Numbered from the stretch's first letter, positions 10,501 to 19,561 are shown. The stretch is 64,000 nucleotides of DNA from Merdimmobilis hominis (GCF_016901855.1 NZ_JACJKY010000005.1:62001-126000), one strand, 5' to 3'. The notes: a model not told the origin generated them from the sequence alone. Translations and numbers: made by a program.

Positions 10501-11427
10501 TTACCAAATAGGCGCCGGATAAACGCCTTCTTCTGTTTTTTGTGCGATTGCCGCCACAACGCCGGGTTTATCCTCCGGATAGGTGACACCGTACCATTTA
10601 TCATGTGTGGAAAGAACGGTTACAGCGGCTTTGTCCTCGTCAATGAGCGCGCTGATGACACCCGGCAAAAAGTATTCGCCTTTGAGCGGATTTTCCGCGA
10701 GCGCTTTGTCCAAAAATGATGGGAAGCGTGCGGACAGCTCCGACAAAAATGCGGCAGGGAAGCCCCACAGATTCATCGATACAATCGTGTTTTCGTCAAG
10801 CGGGGAGAACGTCACACCGCCGTCTTCCGAAAACGCGATGTCATGCGCACGCTGCTCGATGTGGGTGCGTTCGGTGACGCGCAAAAGCACGTGATCGTCA
10901 TTCGTTTCGCATACGCCGCGGGACACATAGCCGTTTTCCGTGACGGTGTTTTTTAACAGATAGCCGACCATCGCATACGACTCGCGCGCAGGTGCATCGG
11001 CATGTGCGGTCAGATAGTCGTAAATCAGGCGGTATGCTTCCGGACCGTAATAGTCGTCTGCGTTGATGACGGCAAACGGTGCACCGTCAATTTCGTCTTT
11101 TGCGCACAGCACAGCGTGTGCAGTACCCCATGGTTTTTTGCGTCCGTCGGGAACGGTGTATCCGTCGGGAAGCTTTGTGATCTCCTGATATGCGTACCGC
11201 ACATTCATCACGGATTCCATGCGGCGGCCGACCGCTTCTTTAAAAACATCGGCAATCTCCTCTTTAATAATGAACACAACGGTTTCAAAGCCGGCGCGAT
11301 GTGCGTCATACACAGAGTAATCGAGGATTTTTTCACCGTGTGCACCGACCGGGTCAATCTGTTTTAAACCGCCGTACCGGCTGCCCATTCCGGCAGCCAT
11401 GACAACCAAAACCGGTTTTTTGCTCAT
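10501..11427 (-). CDS. Sugar nucleotidyltransferase family protein
   Basis: A 308-residue enzyme of the NTP-transferase fold, with the N-terminal nucleotide-binding signature VVMAAGMGSRYGGLKQ and the acidic metal site INADDYYG near residue 120. Such enzymes join a nucleotide to a sugar phosphate. The ATG at 11427 is preceded by AAGGAG at nine bases; the longer frame upstream overlaps galE and has no support. It lies 16 bp downstream of galE, so the pair probably supplies UDP-sugars or a related nucleotide sugar. The specific substrate cannot be deduced. Confidence 0.85.
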   Translation of the reverse strand: MSKKPVLVVMAAGMGSRYGGLKQIDPVGAHGEKILDYSVYDAHRAGFETVVFIIKEEIADVFKEAVGRRMESVMNVRYAYQEITKLPDGYTVPDGRKKPWGTAHAVLCAKDEIDGAPFAVINADDYYGPEAYRLIYDYLTAHADAPARESYAMVGYLLKNTVTENGYVSRGVCETNDDHVLLRVTERTHIEQRAHDIAFSEDGGVTFSPLDENTIVSMNLWGFPAAFLSELSARFPSFLDKALAENPLKGEYFLPGVISALIDEDKAAVTVLSTHDKWYGVTYPEDKPGVVAAIAQKTEEGVYPAPIW

Positions 11428-11443
11428 GGATATACGCTCCTTT

Positions 11444-12469
11444 TTATTTCTCTTTCGGGTATCCGTCCGGATTCTGCTGCTGGAAGTGCCAGCTGTCTGC
11501 GCACATTTCGTCGATGCCGTATTCCGCTTCCCACAAAAGCTCACGTTTTGCTTTGGACGGATCGGCATAGCACTGTGCAATGTCGCCGGGACGCCGCGGG
11601 TCAATCACATACGGAATCGGTTTTTTGCATGCTTTTTCATAAGCGGCAATCACGTCAAGCACACTGTAGCCCTTTCCGGTGCCCAGATTGCAGATAAACA
11701 GTCCCGGATTGGTCATGAGTTTTTTGATTGCCGCAACGTGGCCGCGTGCCAGATCGACTACATGGATATAGTCGCGCACACCGGTGCCGTCGGACGTATT
11801 GTAATCATTGCCGAATACATGGACTTTTTCGAGTGTACCGGCTGCAACTTTTGCAATATAGGGAACAAGATTGTTCGGAATGCCGTTTGGATCTTCGCCA
11901 ATGAGGCCGCTTTTGTGTGCACCGATCGGATTGAAATAGCGCAGCAGTGCCACGTTCAAGGTCTTATCTGCGGCACAGCAGTCGGACAGAATCCGCTCGT
12001 TCATTGATTTTGTGGTGCCGTATGGATTGGTGGTTGCACCGACCGGGAATTCTTCGGTAATCGGCACGGAAGCCGGATCGCCGTACACTGTTGCGCTCGA
12101 TGAGAACACAAAGTTTTTGACACCATGCGCGCGCATTTCGTGGAGCAGACAGAGCGTGGTGGTCAGATTGTTTGTGTAGTATTCAAGCGGTTTTACAACA
12201 CTTTCACCGACTGCTTTATATGCGGCAAAGTGAATCACCGCGTCAATGTCGCTGTTTTCGTCAAACAGTTTTTTAACGGCTGCACGGTCGCAAAGATCAA
12301 CATTTACAAAGCGGAAGTCTTTTCCGGTGATTTGTTTTACACGCCGGATCGCTTCCGGACACGAATTATAAAAATTATCTGCAACAATGACATCATAGCC
12401 TGCGTCAAGAAGTTCAACACAAGTGTGGCTGCCGATATAGCCGGCGCCGCCGCTCACCAAAATTGCCAT
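11444..12469 (-). CDS. galE: UDP-glucose 4-epimerase
   Basis: This 341-residue extended SDR enzyme interconverts UDP-glucose and UDP-galactose using bound NAD. The Rossmann motif GGAGYIGSHTCVEL is at residues 7 to 20, and the active-site Tyr-Lys pair is in NPYGTTKSMNE, preceded by the catalytic Ser region FSSSATVYG. The downstream segment (NLGTGKGYSVLDV, then RRPGDIAQCYAD) is characteristic of GalE. Length equals that of typical bacterial GalE. It is cotranscribed with the downstream nucleotidyltransferase; galactose released by the glycosidases at the right end of the window could feed this step. Confidence 0.96.
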   Translation of the reverse strand: MAILVSGGAGYIGSHTCVELLDAGYDVIVADNFYNSCPEAIRRVKQITGKDFRFVNVDLCDRAAVKKLFDENSDIDAVIHFAAYKAVGESVVKPLEYYTNNLTTTLCLLHEMRAHGVKNFVFSSSATVYGDPASVPITEEFPVGATTNPYGTTKSMNERILSDCCAADKTLNVALLRYFNPIGAHKSGLIGEDPNGIPNNLVPYIAKVAAGTLEKVHVFGNDYNTSDGTGVRDYIHVVDLARGHVAAIKKLMTNPGLFICNLGTGKGYSVLDVIAAYEKACKKPIPYVIDPRRPGDIAQCYADPSKAKRELLWEAEYGIDEMCADSWHFQQQNPDGYPKEK

Positions 12470-12548
12470 GAGAATTCACCCGTTCCTTTCAAAATGCGGT
12501 GAAACACACACCGCCAGTTTTCTAAATTGTACCATACTGTTTGCGCTT

Positions 12549-13475
12549 TCACAACCCTTTTTCAGAAGAATCAGCAGCAGAAGAGGCGTCTGCGTCTTCT
12601 TTGATAAAGCGCAGAAACTGGCGTGCCGCCGGACTTTTCTGCTGCTTTTTGTCATAGACGACGTTGATCGTGCGGGAGGGAAGCGGTTCGCTCAAATCAA
12701 TTTTATAAATGGTATGAGAGTCCTTGTTTTTGTTGTAGATGATGTCCGGAACAAAGCCGATGCCCAAGTTGCTTTCGGCAAGCGGGACGATCATGTCGCT
12801 TGATGCCGGTTCGATGTCGACCGAAACAGCCACGTTGTGCGCGGTGAAAATTTCGTCGAAAAAGGTGCGCGTGGTCGTGCCCTGCGCCACACAGATAAAC
12901 GGATATTCCGCAATTTGCCGCAGGGAAATTGTCTGACCGGCAAGCGGCGCGTACTGACTGCCGCAGATGAGCACATCGGAAAATGACGAAACGGCGCGCT
13001 TTTGAAGCGGCTTTTGTACGGTGACAGGCGAGGGAACGATCGCAAAGTCGCACAGCCCGTTTTTGACCGCGCCGATTGCGTCGGAGGTGACTTGGTTCAT
13101 CAGCTTAAACCGTACGTTCGGAAAATGGGTGTGAAACCGGTCGAGCAGACCGAATAAATAGCAGTGCAGCGCCGTTTCGGTTGTTGCAAGGTAAACAACG
13201 CCGTTTTCGAGTGCATCCGTGCCGGAAACGAGCGATTCGCCTTTGAAAAACTGTTCACACCCCGCCGACACATGCGTGTATAAGAGCTTTCCTTCCGGTG
13301 TAAGCGTCACGCCGTGGTTGCTGCGGGAAAACAGCCGGCATCCAAGCTGATGCTCAAGCGTGCGGATCGTGTGGCTGACTGCCGGCTGACTGGTGGAGAG
13401 CCGGTTTGCCGCACGGGTAAAATTTTTATATTTTGCCGCGTAATAAAATACACGATATGATTCAAAACTAATCAT
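12549..13475 (-). CDS. LysR family transcriptional regulator
   Basis: A 308-residue LTTR with an N-terminal winged helix-turn-helix (RAANRLSTSQPAVSHTIRTL, residues 19 to 38) and a C-terminal substrate-binding domain (about 90 to 295). The start is the ATG at 13475, seven bases after AAAGGTG; the TTG two codons upstream is less well placed. It is divergent from the YoaK-like gene, with a palindrome (ATAATA-N9-TATTAT) between them, so it probably controls itself and that neighbour. No inducer is identifiable. Confidence 0.9.
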   Translation of the reverse strand: MISFESYRVFYYAAKYKNFTRAANRLSTSQPAVSHTIRTLEHQLGCRLFSRSNHGVTLTPEGKLLYTHVSAGCEQFFKGESLVSGTDALENGVVYLATTETALHCYLFGLLDRFHTHFPNVRFKLMNQVTSDAIGAVKNGLCDFAIVPSPVTVQKPLQKRAVSSFSDVLICGSQYAPLAGQTISLRQIAEYPFICVAQGTTTRTFFDEIFTAHNVAVSVDIEPASSDMIVPLAESNLGIGFVPDIIYNKNKDSHTIYKIDLSEPLPSRTINVVYDKKQQKSPAARQFLRFIKEDADASSAADSSEKGL

Positions 13476-13500
13476 AGACAAGCACCTTTGTCATAAAAAA

Positions 13501-13521
13501 ATAATATACCTATGATATTAT
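13501..13521. promoter_or_regulatory. Candidate LysR operator (T-N11-A palindrome)
   Basis: ATAATA-N9-TATTAT lies in the intergenic space between the lysR-type gene and the divergent YoaK-like gene. LTTR boxes are interrupted palindromes of this sort; the assignment is inferred from motif and position. Confidence 0.5.
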
Positions 13522-13603
13522 CTTATCATTTTACAACATGACGGTCAAGCGGTATAATAAATGCGTAGCCAACAAGAGAAAAGAAAAAAGGAGGAACATC
13601 TTC

Positions 13604-14338
13604 GTGATTCATCCGATTCGTGTAAAAAAACGCGCGGACAGTCCATTTTTAGAATGTGAAAAATGGTGGGTATTTGCGGTGTTGATGGCGGTCGGCGGAT
13701 TTTACGGAGGGTTTACCTATTCGGTACGCGGCGGCGTGTTTGCAAATGCCCAGACGAGCAATTTCATTTTGCTCTCCATGCACGGCGCAAAAGGCGAGTG
13801 GCTTATTGCACTTTCCTATCTTGTCCCGATTTTTTCGTATCTTGCGGGCACGATTTTCTCGGATGCCATCGCAACCCCGATCCGCCGGCTTCGCATCGTC
13901 CGGTGGGATACGGTGATGATTTTCATTGAAATGCTGACTGTAATCCTCCTCGGCGTGTTGCCCGAACAAGCACCGGTGCAGATCTCCCAGATCCTCATCA
14001 CATTCGTCTGCGCCATGCGGTATCACACGTTCAGACAAGCGCAAAAAATCCCGATGGCGACCACCTTCTGCACAAACCACCTCCGTCAGACAGGCGCAGC
14101 GCTTTCCGCATGGGTCCGCCACAAGGACCGTGCAAAGCGAACGGTAGCGTTTCGCCATATCGCCATGCTTCTCCTCTTTGCATTGGGCGTATACTTGGCG
14201 GCGGTGCTGTGTCAGTTGTTCCTTGGACGCGCGATCTTTTTCGCACTGATTCCCCTGTCCGTTGTATTCGCCCGGCTTTTGTGGGCGGATTTAACCAAGG
14301 AACGCAATCAACTCGACCAGATTCCATCTGGACATTAA
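13604..14338 (+). CDS. YoaK/DUF1275 family membrane protein
   Basis: A 244-residue integral membrane protein with about six hydrophobic segments. It resembles DUF1275 (YoaK) proteins, whose first helices carry the pattern FYGGFTYSVRGGVFANAQTSNFILL seen here in part near residues 30 to 55. The function of the family is not established. The start is the GTG at 13604, nine bases after AGGAGG; the ATG at 13538 lacks a ribosome binding site. A strong terminator follows at 14353. Confidence 0.82.
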   Translation: MIHPIRVKKRADSPFLECEKWWVFAVLMAVGGFYGGFTYSVRGGVFANAQTSNFILLSMHGAKGEWLIALSYLVPIFSYLAGTIFSDAIATPIRRLRIVRWDTVMIFIEMLTVILLGVLPEQAPVQISQILITFVCAMRYHTFRQAQKIPMATTFCTNHLRQTGAALSAWVRHKDRAKRTVAFRHIAMLLLFALGVYLAAVLCQLFLGRAIFFALIPLSVVFARLLWADLTKERNQLDQIPSGH

Positions 14339-14352
14339 AATTCAATATACCC

Positions 14353-14395
14353 GCAGACAGGCAGCCAACCACCGTGGCTGCCTGTCTGCGTTTTT
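14353..14395 (+). terminator. Rho-independent terminator after the YoaK-like gene
   Basis: The stem GCAGACAGGCAGCCA pairs with TGGCTGCCTGTCTGC and is followed by GTTTTT. Confidence 0.88.
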
Positions 14396-14447
14396 GCGCA
14401 ATAATTGCAAACTTTTTCGCATGTTTTGCGTGGATTTTTTCGTTTTG

Positions 14448-14476
14448 TTGTGGTTAAATAGCGGTAACAGTATAAA
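14448..14476 (+). promoter_or_regulatory. Promoter of the URO-D-fold gene
   Basis: TTGTGG (14448-14453) and TATAAA (14471-14476) are 17 bp apart and end 21 bp before the ATG at 14498. Confidence 0.6.
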
Positions 14477-14497
14477 GCAAAAAGGAAGTGTCCTTTT

Positions 14498-15727
14498 ATG
14501 AACCGTGAAGAAATATTGCTGCGCACACTTGCATGGGAATATGCATGTGCCGCAAACAACGAAAAAAATATGCAGGCGAGAACGCTGCACACAGCGGTCA
14601 ATGACTTGAAAATGATCCGGCCGGTTGTGCTCATTGAGGAAATTCCGTTCCATGAGTTAAACTTTCACGGCTCGCTCACGCTTTTGTGCGAAGATCCTGA
14701 CCTGCACGGCGCCGAGGATTGGTTCCGCCGTCAGCTCTTTAAGTGGAAGCATTTCCCCGCCGATATGATTCTGCCGCCGTATTTCCCGGTGCAGAAGATC
14801 ATGCATTCGACCGGCATCGGGATTACAGTCGAGGAACACACCATCGCAACCGAAGCCGAAAACCACATCATCTCGCACGAGTATTTCGATCAGCTTGCAG
14901 AGCCGGAGGATTTAGAAAAACTCACACCGCCTGTCATTTCGTATGACAAGGAAGAAACAATGCGGCGGTATGAAAAGCTTGCAAACGTGTTCGGTGACAT
15001 TCTGCCGGTGCGAGTGGTGGGGCATAGCTCCTATATCACCATGTGGGACGAAATCGCACGTTACCGCGGTGTGACACCGCTTTTGATGGATTTAATCGAG
15101 CGTCCGGAGCACAGCCATGCGATTGTGTCAAAGCTTGCCGAATTTGAAAAGAGCAAATCCGCACAGATGGAAGCGCTCGGCCTGTTTGAAATTCAGCCGC
15201 TTGAAATTCACTGTACGTCTGCGCTCACAAGCGATCTGCCCGGCGAATATGACGGCGGCATCGTCAAACGCAGTCAGGTCTGGGGCAGAGGTATGGCACA
15301 GATTTTCGGTTCGGTGTCGAAAGATATGCACGAGGAATTTGACATCGATTATATGAAAGAGATTATGGAGCCGTTTGGTCTTGTGTATTACGGATGCTGC
15401 GAGCCGCTCGACAAGAAGGTCGATATCGTCGAGAAAATTCCGCATCTGCGCAAAATCTCGATTACGCCGTGGGCGGATGTCGACAATGCGGCAGAAGTGA
15501 TCGGAAAACGCTATGCCATTGCAAACAAACCGAATCCGGCGCTTGTTGCAACCGCAACACTTGACGAAGACGCCGTGCGGCAGACGATCAAACGCACACT
15601 CGATGCCTGCAAACGAAACGGATGCAGCGCGGATATCGTCTTAAAGGATATCAGCACCGTTTCGCACAATGTGCAGAATCTGATCCGGTTTGAACAGATC
15701 GCCATGGAACTCGTCCGCGGATACTGA
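14498..15727 (+). CDS. Uroporphyrinogen decarboxylase-fold protein (URO-D/MtaA superfamily)
   Basis: A 409-residue protein of the URO-D superfamily, which includes heme-pathway decarboxylases and corrinoid-dependent methyltransferases such as MtaA. The C-terminal half (LVYYGCCEPLDKKVDIVEKIPHL, residues about 290 to 312, then ISITPWADVDNAAEVIG) is typical of the Clostridia subgroup usually annotated only as a URO-D family protein. No heme biosynthesis genes are nearby. It stands alone beside a rhamnosidase gene read in the opposite direction, so a catabolic role is possible but unproven. The ATG at 14498 follows AAAGGAAG. It is flanked by a terminator on each side. Confidence 0.78.
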   Translation: MNREEILLRTLAWEYACAANNEKNMQARTLHTAVNDLKMIRPVVLIEEIPFHELNFHGSLTLLCEDPDLHGAEDWFRRQLFKWKHFPADMILPPYFPVQKIMHSTGIGITVEEHTIATEAENHIISHEYFDQLAEPEDLEKLTPPVISYDKEETMRRYEKLANVFGDILPVRVVGHSSYITMWDEIARYRGVTPLLMDLIERPEHSHAIVSKLAEFEKSKSAQMEALGLFEIQPLEIHCTSALTSDLPGEYDGGIVKRSQVWGRGMAQIFGSVSKDMHEEFDIDYMKEIMEPFGLVYYGCCEPLDKKVDIVEKIPHLRKISITPWADVDNAAEVIGKRYAIANKPNPALVATATLDEDAVRQTIKRTLDACKRNGCSADIVLKDISTVSHNVQNLIRFEQIAMELVRGY

Positions 15728-15731
15728 GCAA

Positions 15732-15759
15732 AAAACCCGCAGAAACTTCTGCGGGTTTT
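15732..15759. terminator. Bidirectional terminator between convergent genes
   Basis: AAAACCCGCAGAA and TTCTGCGGGTTTT form a perfect hairpin with A and T tracts, serving the URO-D-fold gene on the plus strand and the rhamnosidase gene on the minus strand. Confidence 0.88.
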
Positions 15760-15773
15760 CCTATGCATTTTCC

Positions 15774-18032
15774 TTATTTTACGGGAACAATCGTGTAGTC
15801 GCCTGTAACAGCCGGCTTTTCACACGTACCGTCTTTGAACATCCACCCGTTTTCGAGGCGGATGCGTCCGGACATTGCTTCGGGGAAGGTGAGATGGAGC
15901 GTAATTGTGTCGCCGTCTCTTTCCCAAGCCGAAACGATCTCACCGGCAGGCGCTGTATGCGCACCGCGTGCGTTGTTAAGCTGCGGAATAAACGACGGCC
16001 GGATTTCGGCTTCGTTTACATCCTCAGCATACGGGTTCATGCGGATACCGGCAATCGACTGAATAAACCAGCTGCTGATATCTCCCCAGAAATGGTGATT
16101 GTGCGAGGTCAGTGTGCCGCCTTCCGGCTGGAAATCCTCCCAAAGGCTCGTTGCACCGCGTGCAACCCAGTTGCCGTAGGACGGGAAGTCGGTGCGGGTA
16201 ATCATATGATATGCAAGGTCGCTTCTTCCGAATGCGGTCAGCACATGGAACAGGACACGGCCGCCCAGAATGCCGGTATCCATGTGGCCGTCCTGCTCAT
16301 CGATGAGCGCGAGCAGCCGGTCGAATGCCGCGGACTGTTCACCCGGCTCGAAGATGCCGTAGAACAGTGCCATCGCCTGCGAGGTCTGGCAGTTTCCTGC
16401 CGCCGTCATTGTCGAACGGTCAATGAGCCGTTTGCGCACGGCCGCACGAAGCTTTGCGGACAGTTCTTCTGCGAATTTCTGCTGCAATGGCATATCGAGT
16501 GCGTAAAACAGTGCAGCAGATTTGTCGGCAATATCTTTTGCGGTGATTGTGTCAGTCAGTACGAGCGGTGACTTATAATCATCGGCACCGCGTGCAGGCG
16601 GGCACCAGTCACCAAGACCGATTGCGATAAGACCATTTTTGTCGGTGCGTGTCGTCAAATAATGCAGATACCGAAGAATCGACGCGGCACTTTCCTTTGC
16701 AATGGTGAGATCGCCGCGGTAACGCCATACAAAATATGGCAGGTTTACGAGTACACAGTCCCATGCCGGACCGTTGCCCCATTTAGAGCCCCAGCCGCCG
16801 GTCGGTACAATGCCCGGAATCGAGCCGCAGTCCGCCTGTGCTTTGCAGATGTTGCGCGTCCATTCGCGGTAGCTTGTTTCCGGCGAGAGCGTTAAAAGCA
16901 TGTGCTCACATGAGAGCGCCGCGTCGCCCGTCCAGCCGTTTTTCTCGCGCTGCGGACAGTCGGTCGGGAAGTAGAAGAAGTTTGCAAGGTCACTGCGTCG
17001 GCAGAGCGTCATCAGCGTGTTTGCCATCTCGTCCGAGCACGAAAAACTGCCGCGCTCGCTTAAATCCGAGTGCATGACAAGATAGGTAAGAAGCGAGGGC
17101 GTTGCCTGTTCTTCGGTGATGCCTGTCACCACAACATAGCGGAAGCCGTGGTATGTAAATGTCGGGGTGTAGGTTTCTTCTTTGCCGCCTTTGCAGGTGT
17201 AGATATCGTGGTGCACAAGCGGCCAGTCATGTTCGGTCCATTCGCCGACAAACCAGATGCTCTTTTGGTCAAGCGCACCGTCTACAAGCTCTTCGCCGTA
17301 GCGCATGTCGATTTTCTGGCCGGCTTCGCCTTTGACAGTTAAGCGGCAGACACCGGCGCAGTTTTCGCCGAAATCATAGCGGTAGCCGTCGCCCTCTTTG
17401 ACGATGGAAACAGGTGTCAGTTCGCGGTTTACAATGATCGGATCGGCTTCGCAGATGCGGGCTTCTCCCGATGGCATGGGTGCGGGCAGTGCCGGTGTCC
17501 ATGCGCTGTCGTCAAAGCCACTGAGATTCCAGCCGGGAATCTCCAGTCTTGCGTCATAGTGTTCGCCGAACCGATAATCATCGAGTACAATCGGCGAGGG
17601 TGCTGTGCGGAATTGCTCGTCCGATACAATCGTCTGCACAGTACCTTCACTGTCGGTGTACGAAAGGGCGAAGGAGACCTGCGGTGCAGTGCGGAAATCG
17701 GCTTTGTCAAAATCCCAGATGTGGCCGCCTTGATTGTTTGTGAACCCGTTGCCGAGCAGAATACCCACGACATTTTCGCCTTCGCGGAGCGTCACATGGT
17801 ATTCGTCGTAATAGACAATGTCGTTCGGGTTGCTGATATACGGCGCAAACGCGCCTTTGGTGATGCGTTCACCGTTTAAAAATAACTCATAAAATCCGAG
17901 TGCGCCGATTTGCAAGGTGGCTTCTGCGGCCGTGTCGCAGACAAACGAACGCCGCAGATACGGTGCGGGAATCGGGTGCGCAAACGTGCCGTACTGCGCG
18001 GATGCGCGGATAAAAGGAGCATGCAGATCCAT
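15774..18032 (-). CDS. Alpha-L-rhamnosidase, GH78
   Basis: A 752-residue glycosidase that releases terminal L-rhamnose from plant glycans or glycosides. Visible landmarks are the N-terminal beta domains (GFYELFLNGERITKGAF), the DCPQREKNGWTGDAAL region of the (alpha/alpha)6 catalytic domain with the conserved acid, and GATSLWEDF near the C-terminal part of the catalytic domain. No signal peptide is seen, so it acts inside the cell on imported oligosaccharides. The start is the ATG at 18032, nine bases after AGAGGCGG. A perfect palindrome CAATCGATTG (18063-18072) in the leader could be an operator. The remnants of KDG/KDPG genes lie divergently next to it. Confidence 0.92.
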   Translation of the reverse strand: MDLHAPFIRASAQYGTFAHPIPAPYLRRSFVCDTAAEATLQIGALGFYELFLNGERITKGAFAPYISNPNDIVYYDEYHVTLREGENVVGILLGNGFTNNQGGHIWDFDKADFRTAPQVSFALSYTDSEGTVQTIVSDEQFRTAPSPIVLDDYRFGEHYDARLEIPGWNLSGFDDSAWTPALPAPMPSGEARICEADPIIVNRELTPVSIVKEGDGYRYDFGENCAGVCRLTVKGEAGQKIDMRYGEELVDGALDQKSIWFVGEWTEHDWPLVHHDIYTCKGGKEETYTPTFTYHGFRYVVVTGITEEQATPSLLTYLVMHSDLSERGSFSCSDEMANTLMTLCRRSDLANFFYFPTDCPQREKNGWTGDAALSCEHMLLTLSPETSYREWTRNICKAQADCGSIPGIVPTGGWGSKWGNGPAWDCVLVNLPYFVWRYRGDLTIAKESAASILRYLHYLTTRTDKNGLIAIGLGDWCPPARGADDYKSPLVLTDTITAKDIADKSAALFYALDMPLQQKFAEELSAKLRAAVRKRLIDRSTMTAAGNCQTSQAMALFYGIFEPGEQSAAFDRLLALIDEQDGHMDTGILGGRVLFHVLTAFGRSDLAYHMITRTDFPSYGNWVARGATSLWEDFQPEGGTLTSHNHHFWGDISSWFIQSIAGIRMNPYAEDVNEAEIRPSFIPQLNNARGAHTAPAGEIVSAWERDGDTITLHLTFPEAMSGRIRLENGWMFKDGTCEKPAVTGDYTIVPVK

Positions 18033-18196
18033 CGAAAATAACCGCCTCTCTTTTTGTAAAATCAATCGATTGGATGTACGCTCATTTTATAAAAACAAAA
18101 CAAAAAAATCAATCACCTGACTTGAAATTTTTTCACTTTTTTCGTTGCTTCCTTGCGAAAGATTGCAAGAGAGGACACTTGACAGGAGGAATCAGA

Positions 18197-18738
18197 ATGA
18201 AACGAATGTTGCTGGCAGGAGAAGCCATGGGTCTGTTTATTGCAGGGGAGGAGGGCAGTCTTTCGAATGTTTCTCATTTTTCTTCGGCGATTGCCGGCGC
18301 GGAGTATAATGTGGCGGTGGGGCTTACACGGCTCGAATATTGCGTATCGTATCTGACAAAAGTGGGCGACGATCCGTTCGGCGAGAAAATCCGAAACGCG
18401 CTTACCCTTCAGGGAATCGATACGTCGCTTGTGCAGACGGATGCATCGCACGCCACCGGCTTTATGTTCAAAGGGAAAACCGCGAAAGGCGATCCGGATA
18501 TCGCATATTTTCGAAAAGGGTCTGCGGCATCCACGCTGTCTGCGGCAGACGTGGATGCGATCGATTTTTCGTCGTTTGACGCGGTGCATGTGACAGGTAT
18601 TCTTGCAGGAATCTCATCTTCGGCATGCGAAGCGGCGGAAGCTGGATTGTGCCGAAAGCATTCCTGCAAGAGGGTCAGTTTGATAAGATCGAAGCGCTTG
18701 CAAGAGAGGCTGTTTGTTTGGCGCAGAAGTATCGCTGA
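18197..18738 (+). pseudogene. Deletion fusion: start of KDG kinase joined to end of KDPG aldolase
   Basis: From 18197 (ATG after AGGAGG) the frame encodes the first about 147 residues of a PfkB-family sugar kinase resembling 2-keto-3-deoxygluconate kinase (MKRMLLAGEAMGLFIAG, then FSSAIAGAEYNVAVGL). At about 18,634 the sequence changes frame into 34 residues typical of the C-terminus of KDPG/KHG aldolase (GGSWIVPKAFLQ to LAREAVCLAQKYR, stop at 18738). The junction lies in GCGGCGG, suggesting deletion between short repeats in a former kdgK-eda operon. Neither product can be functional. A kinase-frame read-through open frame continues to 18925 but has no meaning. Confidence 0.85.
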
Positions 18739-18792
18739 GACAAAAAGTGTGCGGGCGAAAAAACAGAGTGTGCGGCGTGTGCAAAAAAGGTT

Positions 18793-18841
18793 GTCACTGT
18801 TTTTGTCACATGTTGCGGCGGGAAATCGGGACTGTTATACT
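18793..18841 (+). promoter_or_regulatory. Promoter of T7SS operon 1 with GTCAC direct repeat
   Basis: GTCAC at 18793-18797 and again at 18805-18809 (period 12) end two bases before TTGCGG (-35, 18813-18818), which is 17 bp from TATACT (-10, 18836-18841). Exactly the same layout occurs before EssC at 24040-24088, pointing to a common activator. Confidence 0.8.
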
Positions 18842-18903
18842 GAAACCAGAACAAAGAACAAAACACCTTCCGGCATCGGAGGCAGCATAAGGAGGAATAT
18901 CAT

Positions 18904-19206
18904 ATGGCAGTTTCAATCACCGTAAACCCACAGAAGCTCGAAGCAGCTTCCCAGAAAATCAGCGCTGCAGCAGCGGAGTATGAAGCGATCTACCGCAATC
19001 TGTTCACCGAGGTGGACAACATGAGCGCGGCTTGGCAGGGTGCAGACAACCTGGCATTCACCAACCAGATCAAAGGCTTCACCGATAACTTCCAGGATAT
19101 GAAAAAGCTGATGGACCAGTACAGCGAGTTTTTAAGAACAGCTGCACAGGCATACCGTCAGACACAGGAAGACCGCGTTGCACAGGCAAAAACGCTGACA
19201 AACTGA
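18904..19206 (+). CDS. WXG100 family T7SS protein (first)
   Basis: A 100-residue ESAT-6-like protein predicted to form a helix-turn-helix dimer and be exported by the EssC machine. The WXG turn appears as WQG at residues 44 to 46 (MSAAWQGADNLAFTNQ), with long amphipathic helices on either side and no signal peptide. The ATG at 18904 follows AAGGAGG. It is the first gene of operon 1, 62 bp after the -10 box, and probably among the most highly expressed. It may be the structural EsxA-like substrate or an effector partner. Confidence 0.93.
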   Translation: MAVSITVNPQKLEAASQKISAAAAEYEAIYRNLFTEVDNMSAAWQGADNLAFTNQIKGFTDNFQDMKKLMDQYSEFLRTAAQAYRQTQEDRVAQAKTLTN

Positions 19207-19222
19207 GAGGAGGAGTTTCATC

Positions 19223-19525
19223 ATGGCAGTAGAAGGCATTAAAATTTCACTCGGCGAGGTCAGTGCGACCGCCGGTACCATCCGTACACTCAACACAAGC
19301 TTAAACGACAAGCTTTTGGAAATCCAGAAGGAAATGAACGATCTGGCTGCTACCTGGCAGAGCCCGGCAGGCGAAACGATCCGCGAGCGGTTCAACAGCC
19401 TTGTTCCGGCATTTGAAAACTATAAACAGATCATCGAGTCGTATGCGAAGTTTTTGGATAACACCGTTTCGAGCTATGAATCGACCGAAACCCAGATCCA
19501 GAACAACGCAAGCGCATTCAAATAA
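19223..19525 (+). CDS. WXG100 family T7SS protein (second)
   Basis: Another 100-residue WXG100 protein; the turn reads WQS (residues 45 to 47, LAATWQSPAGETI), a common variant. The C-terminal helix carries YAKFLDNTVSSYESTE, resembling the YxxxD/E export motif region of type VII substrates. Its start, 16 bp after the preceding gene, follows AGAGGAGG. It could pair with the first WXG100 protein as a heterodimer or form a homodimer; this cannot be decided from sequence. A large hairpin follows its stop codon. Confidence 0.92.
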   Translation: MAVEGIKISLGEVSATAGTIRTLNTSLNDKLLEIQKEMNDLAATWQSPAGETIRERFNSLVPAFENYKQIIESYAKFLDNTVSSYESTETQIQNNASAFK

Positions 19526-19561
19526 TCAAAAAAAGAAGCAAAGCGCACGCAAACGCGCGTG

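Noticed and set aside
13649-14158. Long minus-strand open frame opposite the YoaK-like gene
   Set aside because: It has no ribosome binding site, no membrane or domain pattern, and the composition of an antisense shadow; the plus-strand gene has good signals and family resemblance.
15690-16571. 293-residue plus-strand open frame opposite the rhamnosidase
   Set aside because: Antisense shadow of GH78 codons with no ribosome binding site or domains.
18739-18925. Kinase read-through frame reaching 18925
   Set aside because: Beyond the junction at about 18,634 the residues match nothing and overlap the T7SS promoter and first WXG100 gene.
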